A stretch of DNA of 12,202 nucleotides, from the NCBI GenBank assembly GCA_029939535.1, contig JAOZST010000111.1, forward strand, positions 1 through 12,202, read 5' to 3'. Shown in pieces: positions 8,230 through 12,202 of this stretch. The stretch comes from NBML01 sp029939535. Lineage in GTDB: Bacteria; Desulfobacterota; Desulfobacteria; Desulfobacterales; Desulfobacteraceae. A program made the position numbers and the translations under genes. Within the stretch, counting starts at the first letter, position 1, and each line of letters opens with the position of its first letter. The notes under the pieces are model-generated. The model was given only the letters and a program-made list of their open reading frames with translations. It was not told the DNA's origin and did not search any database.

Positions 8230-8706
8230 CTAAAACAAACCCATTATATATAAAAATTTGAGCACAAGTGCTGCCAGCACCCCTGCCATTATATCATCCA
8301 AAACAATACCGGCGCCGCCTGAAAATTTATTTTCAAAATATTTAACGGGCACGGGTTTTACAATATCAAAACACCTAAAGGCCAGAAAACCAAGGATAAA
8401 GGATATCCAGCCAATGGGAACCAAGGACATGGTAACACAAAAACCAGCTATTTCATCAATGACAATGGCACCGGGATCCTTTTCTCCCATTATCTGTTCC
8501 CCCTGGTCAGCCACATACACGGACAAGAGGATTAAACTGACCAGAAAAAAACCTGAAAAGGCCGGGTTCATATATGCCATTATCCAGATAAATGGGATGG
8601 CGGCCAGGGTGCCGAAGGTACCCGGGGCAAAAGGCATGCGGCCCAGGCCAAATCCCGTTGCAGCAAAAAGTATCAGTTTATTGTAAGTATTTATATTAGT
8701 ATTCAT
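8230..8706 (-). CDS. pgpA: Phosphatidylglycerophosphatase A
   Basis: Inner-membrane phosphatase that converts phosphatidylglycerophosphate to phosphatidylglycerol, the last step of that lipid's synthesis. The 158 residues fit the family. Conserved blocks are GFGLGRMPFAPGTFGT (18-33), DPGAIVIDEIAGF (77-89), FRCFDIVKPVP (110-120) and GAGIVLDDIMAG (131-142); the acidic residues in the second and fourth are the expected metal and catalytic positions. Hydrophobic segments lie near 35-45, 50-66, 88-110 and 138-156. The ribosome site before the ATG at 8706 is weak. It lies 60 bases after larC and 10 before recA. In many bacteria cinA sits between pgpA and recA; here it is absent. Confidence 0.93.
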   Translation of the reverse strand: MNTNINTYNKLILFAATGFGLGRMPFAPGTFGTLAAIPFIWIMAYMNPAFSGFFLVSLILLSVYVADQGEQIMGEKDPGAIVIDEIAGFCVTMSLVPIGWISFILGFLAFRCFDIVKPVPVKYFENKFSGGAGIVLDDIMAGVLAALVLKFLYIMGLF

Positions 8707-8753
8707 AATTGATTTCAGATCTGCACCTGTTTTTTATAACCGGCAGCCATTTT

Positions 8754-8780
8754 TTTATAATCTGAATTAGGCCCTGTCAA
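8754..8780 (-). promoter_or_regulatory. Candidate promoter for the pgpA-recA-alaS-yejBE run
   Basis: On the minus strand a perfect TTGACA (8775-8780), inside the last codons of larC, is followed after 15 bases by TATAAA (8754-8759, 5/6). The spacing is short. Reading the -10 two bases further on (TAAAAA, 17-base spacer) is the alternative. A second TTATAAAAAA occurs 21 bases downstream (8730-8739), making a direct repeat. Transcription would start about 40 bases before pgpA. Confidence 0.45.
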
Positions 8781-9999
8781 GGGCATTCACCTCTGCCATG
8801 ATCCTGTCATAGATATCCCGTAATGGGAGATCCTCTTTTAAAGATACTCCTTTGCAGGCCTCGTACTCCGGCATGTACCTGACCTGGTCTTCCAGATCCT
8901 TAATCCTTTTAACCTGCACGGGCCCGAAACTTGTATCTTTAGTCACGATCTCACGTTCCAGTACAATCCGTTCACAGGTATGGTAGCGTATTCCAATGGA
9001 GGTGGTCTGGGTCAGGATCAAACTTGACATGCTATCAAGATCCCGGGGCCGACAAATAACTTCAAGCAAGATGCCGGGCCTGTTCTTTTTCATAAAAACT
9101 GGAGTAAAGGATACATCCAGTGCCCCTTTTTCCAGCAGAAGATCCATGACAAACCCTGAAATTTCCGGATTCATATCATCCACATTGGTCTTTATAACAC
9201 AGACCGTTTCACTGGTTTTTTCACTGGTTTTTTCTGGCTGGTCCACATTTTTTTCTGTCTGGTTTACGGCTTTCTCTACCGATTTTACGGCTTTCCCCCA
9301 GACCATACGCAAAAGATTGGGCAGGCTGGAACCTGTTTCCCGTTTTCCCGCCCCATATCCAATGCCCTGTATCTCCATTTCCGGCATGGACCCGAAATCC
9401 GATGCAAGGGTGGCCACAATGGCTGCCCCTGTGGGGGTTACAATCTCTGTCTCAGCATCGGAACTTACAACAGGGATACCCTTGAGGATTGCAATGGTTG
9501 CCGGCACAGGCACAGGAATCCTGCCATGGGCGCAGTCAACAAAACCGGAACCCAGGGGAACCTTTGAGGCTGTAACGGTTATAATACCCAGATATTCCAG
9601 GGCCAGAAAACTTCCAATGATATCCACCAGGGAATCAATGCCCCCGATTTCATGGAAATGGACATCATCTATTTCCCTGCCGTGGATTGCCGCTTCTGCC
9701 ACTGCTATTTTTTCAAAGGCAGTAAGGCTTTTCTTTTTTACAGGTTCAGACAAGTCTGAAAGGGTTATGAGATTCCTGATATCCCTATAAGTCCTGGAGG
9801 TTGTCTCATCTTTTACATCCACAAAAAGACTCACACCCCGCAAATGATTTTTAAATACAATCTCTGTTCTCAGCTCAAATCCCCTTAAAACCGATCCCAG
9901 CCTTCTGGAAAGCCATTCCTCTGGTACACCAAGGTCAATCAAGGCTCCCAGGGTCATGTCTCCGCTGATACCGGAAAACAAATCCAGATAAAGCATCAT
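8767..9999 (-). CDS. larC: LarC, nickel-inserting enzyme for the nickel-pincer nucleotide cofactor
   Basis: LarC inserts nickel into pyridinium-3,5-bisthiocarboxylic acid mononucleotide, in a CTP-dependent reaction, to make the NPN cofactor of lactate racemase and other LarA-family enzymes. It has 410 residues. The opening LYLDLFSGISGDMTLGALIDLG is the family signature, followed by DDVHFHEIGGIDSLVDIIG (111-129, His-rich) and CAHGRIPVPVPATIAILKG..VTPTGAAI. The C-terminal LarC2 part begins at about 267 with IKTNVDDMNPEISGFVMDLLLEKGALDV. The two halves, which in Lactobacillus plantarum are joined only by programmed frameshifting, are in one open frame here. They are linked by a Lys/Glu/Ser/Thr-rich stretch (236-266) built from DNA repeats. 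Two ATGs stand in tandem (9999 and 9996), and the first overlaps the peptidase stop as ATGA. larA, larB and larE are not in the window. Confidence 0.93.
   Translation of the reverse strand: MMLYLDLFSGISGDMTLGALIDLGVPEEWLSRRLGSVLRGFELRTEIVFKNHLRGVSLFVDVKDETTSRTYRDIRNLITLSDLSEPVKKKSLTAFEKIAVAEAAIHGREIDDVHFHEIGGIDSLVDIIGSFLALEYLGIITVTASKVPLGSGFVDCAHGRIPVPVPATIAILKGIPVVSSDAETEIVTPTGAAIVATLASDFGSMPEMEIQGIGYGAGKRETGSSLPNLLRMVWGKAVKSVEKAVNQTEKNVDQPEKTSEKTSETVCVIKTNVDDMNPEISGFVMDLLLEKGALDVSFTPVFMKKNRPGILLEVICRPRDLDSMSSLILTQTTSIGIRYHTCERIVLEREIVTKDTSFGPVQVKRIKDLEDQVRYMPEYEACKGVSLKEDLPLRDIYDRIMAEVNALDRA
9210..9294. repeat. larC: Repeats coding for the LarC inter-domain linker
   Basis: CACTGGTTTTTT occurs in tandem at 9210-9221 and 9222-9233, and TTTACGGCTTTC at 9263-9274 and 9284-9295 with a 21-base period. 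Together they encode the low-complexity linker (KTSEKTSE and the VEKAV-like units) between the LarC1 and LarC2 parts. Repeat expansion is the likely origin of this insert. Confidence 0.75.
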
Positions 10000-11141
10000 G
10001 CAGAAGTCTCTCCATCCCCATGGACCCTGAGTATTTCAAGAACCAGGCGGGCTGTATTTTCCATATCTGAAAGGGCTATGGATTCCTTCAGGGTGTGAAC
10101 ATCGGTCATGCCCGTGCCAAGGACCCCGGCCACAATTCCCTTTCCAAAAAAAATATTGGCATCTGCCCCGCCGCCAATGGTTTTATTTTCCAGTTTACGA
10201 TCCAGGTTAGCAGCTGCCTGCCTGGCCAGGGTAATGGTAATATGGTCTTCAGGAATATTGGTGTTGGGGAAATCCTGTTCTACTTCTATTTCCACCCTGG
10301 GCAGATCTTCTCCTTCTTTCCGAAGGCTGTCAGCTACCTTTTCGAAACCAGATACGATGTTATTGGTCACGGCTTTAAGTTTTTCAACATCATGGGACCT
10401 TGCTTCCCCAAGGATTGTAACACATTCAGGAACAATATTGGTGGCCATGCCCCCGGAAATGGTGCCCAGGTTACAGGTGGTTTCTTCATCTATCCGACCC
10501 AACTCCAGGCCTGAAACGGCAGTAGCTGCCGTATAAATGGCATTGATACCGTTTTCAGGCGCTGCACCGGCATGGGCTGCCCTGCCATGGACTGTAATGG
10601 AGATCTTATTGGCCGAGGGCGCTTTGGTGACAATCCCCTCGGTGTCGGTGGAGTCCAGGATATATCCAAATTTGGATTCCATAAGGGAAAGGTCAAAATG
10701 CTTTGCCCCCAGAAGCCCGATCTCCTCGCAAACGGTAAAAACAATTTCCAGGGGCGGGCAGGGAAGATTGTTTTCCAGGACCACATCCATCACTTCCAGG
10801 ATGATTGCAATGGCAGATTTATCATCCCCACCTAAAATTGTAGTGCCGTCACTTTTGAAAATCCCGTTTTCAAATTGGACCTTGACTCCTTTGCCCGGTA
10901 AAACTGTATCCATGTGGCCGGACAAAAACAATGGAGCTGTATCCCTGTTGCCCTTGAATCTGGCCACAAGGTTTGAGCAGTTTCCTCCGATTTTTTCTCC
11001 GGCATCATCAAAAACAACACTTGCTCCCATTTTGGTTAATATTTTTTCAATCACCCCGGCAATTTCTGCTTCATCCCGGGACTCAGAATCTATCTCTGCA
11101 AGCATCTGAAATCGTTGAGCCAATCTTTTAGAATTTATCAT
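9996..11141 (-). CDS. M20-family metallopeptidase, peptidase T-like
   Basis: Predicted cytoplasmic di-zinc aminopeptidase of the PepT-like group of family M20. It has 381 residues from the ATG at 11141. Metal and catalytic positions are all present: H76 and D78 (SGHMDTV), D106 (GGDDKSA, bridging Asp), the catalytic E139 and metal ligand E140 (CEEIG), D163 (DSTD) and H349 (DVHTLKE). The lid/dimerisation domain is marked by HGRAAHAGAAPENG (about 185-198) and NIVPECVTILGEARS. An in-frame TTG at 11147 could add two residues, but AAGGGG at 11148-11153 lies six bases before the ATG and favours 11141. Its TGA overlaps the larC start by four bases, so the two are co-translated. Substrate is not evident; tripeptidase activity is only a family expectation. 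A role linked to LarC is not evident either. Confidence 0.92.
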   Translation of the reverse strand: MINSKRLAQRFQMLAEIDSESRDEAEIAGVIEKILTKMGASVVFDDAGEKIGGNCSNLVARFKGNRDTAPLFLSGHMDTVLPGKGVKVQFENGIFKSDGTTILGGDDKSAIAIILEVMDVVLENNLPCPPLEIVFTVCEEIGLLGAKHFDLSLMESKFGYILDSTDTEGIVTKAPSANKISITVHGRAAHAGAAPENGINAIYTAATAVSGLELGRIDEETTCNLGTISGGMATNIVPECVTILGEARSHDVEKLKAVTNNIVSGFEKVADSLRKEGEDLPRVEIEVEQDFPNTNIPEDHITITLARQAAANLDRKLENKTIGGGADANIFFGKGIVAGVLGTGMTDVHTLKESIALSDMENTARLVLEILRVHGDGETSA

Positions 11142-11147
11142 TTCCAA

Positions 11148-11153
11148 CCCCTT
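11148..11153 (-). promoter_or_regulatory. Ribosome binding site deciding the peptidase start
   Basis: AAGGGG on the minus strand is six bases from the ATG at 11141. It overlaps nothing else and would sit too close to the in-frame TTG at 11147. Confidence 0.7.
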
Positions 11154-11202
11154 TATGTGTACACCATATTTTTTAAAACCAGTCTCTTAAATCAAAGAAT
11201 CC

Positions 11203-11231
11203 TTTATACTAAACTTCCTGTTTTAATTCCA
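11203..11231 (-). promoter_or_regulatory. Weak candidate promoter for the peptidase-larC pair
   Basis: TATAAA (11203-11208, 5/6 to the -10 consensus) has a 17-base spacer to TGGAAT (11226-11231, only 3/6). It lies at the end of the upstream gene, in the 93-base gap before the peptidase ATG. That gap holds no clear terminator. Confidence 0.3.
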
Positions 11232-11234
11232 TGA

Positions 11235-11897
11235 TTAATTCTGAAACCCGGGGGACAGAGGTGGAACTCCGGTAATAACTCCATGGCACCGGCATGCAGT
11301 ACACAAAAGGCACGGTCCATTTGCCCGGCTTATTTTCCCCGGCAATGCACACAAATCCCCAAGCCTGTACCCCCCTACTCCGGGGCCCAGCTGATGACTC
11401 TGAATAACCAGGGGATGGAAATTTTGAAACCTCAAACCTGAAAGGAGTTTATACATATCCTGTTTCCGGGGCTCTCCTGTCACCGTGCAGAAATCATCCG
11501 GCTCACTGCAATTGGCAGGACAGTAAAAATCTGCATGGCTTACATAAAGATCTTTACCCGTCCCTCGCATGGCATTGGGCAAAAGTCCATCAAGCTTAAA
11601 AGGAATTATCTCCGGGGGTAAAGGTTCCTTACCAAATTGCTGACAACACCATTCCCAGGCCAGGTGAACAGGCACAGCAGGAACAACCCACACCGACATG
11701 TTCCCGGGCTTTATACTGGCATTTAAAAAATCAATACCATCCGCCTGTATTCTTTTACAATCCAGGTCTTTTGCCTGATCAAGCTTTTCCCTGTCCCTGT
11801 CAACAAGCTCAACCTGAAAGCCTTGATGCTGGTTTAGCAAATACTTTGCAGCGCGGAGGCCAAACCCTCCAACACCAATAATCCATACTTTTTCCAT
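11235..11897 (-). CDS. Uncharacterised Rossmann-fold protein with conserved-looking cysteine motifs
   Basis: The 220 residues start with a beta-strand and the nucleotide-binding turn VWIIGVGGFGLRAAKYLL (GxGxxG at 8-13), then an acidic end of the second strand (VELVDRD, 29-35). This is typical of NAD(P)-binding or TrkA-N-like domains. The rest is not a known dehydrogenase or Trk protein to my eye. It has eleven cysteines, including FYCPANCSEPDDFC (C126, C130, C137) followed by TGEPRK, and a C-terminal cluster CLLCTACRC (C196, C199, C202, C204). These arrangements suggest metal or Fe-S binding. There is no signal peptide or membrane segment, so it is probably cytoplasmic. The bases before the ATG (GCCTCC) are not a ribosome site. 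The promoter at 11905-11934 would start transcription at or next to the ATG. It is divergent from selC. No function can be assigned. Confidence 0.8.
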   Translation of the reverse strand: MEKVWIIGVGGFGLRAAKYLLNQHQGFQVELVDRDREKLDQAKDLDCKRIQADGIDFLNASIKPGNMSVWVVPAVPVHLAWEWCCQQFGKEPLPPEIIPFKLDGLLPNAMRGTGKDLYVSHADFYCPANCSEPDDFCTVTGEPRKQDMYKLLSGLRFQNFHPLVIQSHQLGPGVGGYRLGDLCALPGKISRANGPCLLCTACRCHGVITGVPPLSPGFQN

Positions 11898-11904
11898 GGA
11901 GGCA

Positions 11905-11934
11905 AATATGCTATTTTTCCATCCTGAAAGTCAA
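11905..11934 (-). promoter_or_regulatory. Promoter for the cysteine-rich Rossmann gene, probably leaderless
   Basis: TTGACT (11929-11934), an 18-base spacer and CATATT (11905-11910) on the minus strand match consensus at 5/6 and 4/6. The A of the start codon is eight bases past the -10 element, so the predicted transcript begins at or one base before the ATG. Confidence 0.45.
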
Positions 11935-12055
11935 GAAGAATAGCCCTGCATGCATAGACAGCAGCTCAGTACCCGGCAACACACCAAGCATGAAAATATT
12001 TTTACCAGATGGCTCCAAAAGCATATCTTCACAAATGCAAATTCTTTAAAATTGA

Positions 12056-12083
12056 TTGACAAATAAGGCTTTTTAAGTATAAT
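12056..12083 (+). promoter_or_regulatory. Consensus sigma70 promoter of selC
   Basis: TTGACA (12056-12061) and TATAAT (12078-12083) are both perfect, with a 16-base spacer. The expected start near 12090 leaves a leader of about 15 bases before the mature tRNA 5' end, as is usual for a single tRNA gene. Confidence 0.85.
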
Positions 12084-12104
12084 TACCCTTCGTTGGATAT
12101 ATGC

Positions 12105-12202
12105 GGAAGTGCGCGGCTCACTGGTGGGGCCCTCGGACTTCAAATCCGATGTGGGGCGTTAATACCGTCCCGGGTGGGTTCGATTCCCATGCACTTCCGC
12201 CA
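12105..12202 (+). tRNA. selC: Selenocysteine tRNA, anticodon TCA
   Basis: The 98-base gene ends with an encoded CCA at the last base of the window. The acceptor stem has the eight base pairs special to bacterial tRNA-Sec (GGAAGTGC, 12105-12112, with GCACTTCC, 12191-12198). The discriminator is G. The D arm is GGCTC with GGGCC. The anticodon arm is TCGGA-CTTCAAA-TCCGA (12133-12149) with anticodon TCA at 12140-12142. The long variable arm pairs GGGGCG (12153-12158) with CGTCCC (12166-12171) through one G-U. The T arm is GTGGG-TTCGATT-CCCAT (12174-12190). It closely resembles E. coli selC, including the ACTTCAAATCC anticodon region. It implies that the organism inserts selenocysteine at UGA. SelA, SelB and SelD are not in the window. 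Confidence 0.97.

Noticed and set aside
8721..8746. LexA-like box CTG...CAG upstream of pgpA.
   Set aside because: The half-sites are 14 bases apart and not palindromic inside, unlike the CTG-N10-CAG arrangement.
8996..9790. Long plus-strand open frame opposite larC (264 codons).
   Set aside because: It lies antisense to conserved LarC domains, has biased low-complexity composition and no recognisable motif.
11931..12143. 70-codon minus-strand open frame covering the selC promoter and the 5' part of the tRNA.
   Set aside because: It overlaps a structurally certain tRNA and two promoters and shows no protein-like pattern.
1..12202. CRISPR array, insertion sequence, phage or toxin-antitoxin genes.
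   Set aside because: No regularly spaced repeats with unique spacers, transposase or integrase motifs, or small two-gene toxin modules were seen on either strand.

Overview
The window looks like chromosomal core DNA from an anaerobic, mesophilic member of the Desulfobacterota, most likely a sulfate reducer related to Desulfobacteraceae. This is inferred from the selenocysteine tRNA, the LarC nickel-cofactor gene, the recA-alaS neighbourhood and the branched-chain-type binding protein paired with a sensor. I could not run a search to confirm the taxon. Every protein gene is on the minus strand, so the transcriptional order runs from high to low coordinates. The only plus-strand gene is the tRNA at the right edge.

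Right edge to centre: selC (tRNA-Sec, 12105-12202, +) has a perfect consensus promoter and is divergent from a 220-residue Rossmann-fold, cysteine-rich protein of unknown function (11235-11897), whose promoter spacing suggests a leaderless mRNA. Next come a PepT-like M20 peptidase (9996-11141) and larC (8767-9999), which overlap by ATGA. They are followed by pgpA (8230-8706), recA (7188-8219) and alaS (4501-7122). A TTGACA/TATAAA promoter candidate sits at the larC 3' end, just ahead of pgpA. alaS overlaps yejB by ATGA, and yejB is followed by yejE. These are the two permease subunits of a Yej-type peptide ABC importer; no yejA or yejF is seen. A palindromic heptamer-repeat element lies between yejB and yejE.

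Left part: a separate unit with its own promoter (2249-2277) encodes a periplasmic branched-chain-amino-acid-type binding protein (976-2248), interrupted by a one-base frameshift in a homopolymer. Five bases later comes a membrane sensor protein with Cache-like and GAF-like regions, which runs off the left edge (1-970). No transporter subunits accompany this binding protein, so the pair may be a ligand-sensing module rather than an importer.

Functionally the centre is housekeeping: lipid synthesis, recombination, aminoacylation, peptide uptake and nickel-cofactor maturation. No mobile element, CRISPR array, rRNA or obvious horizontally acquired island is visible. The items most worth a second look are the frameshifted binding protein with its sensor partner, the uncharacterised cysteine protein next to selC, the heptamer palindrome, and the repeat-built linker inside LarC.
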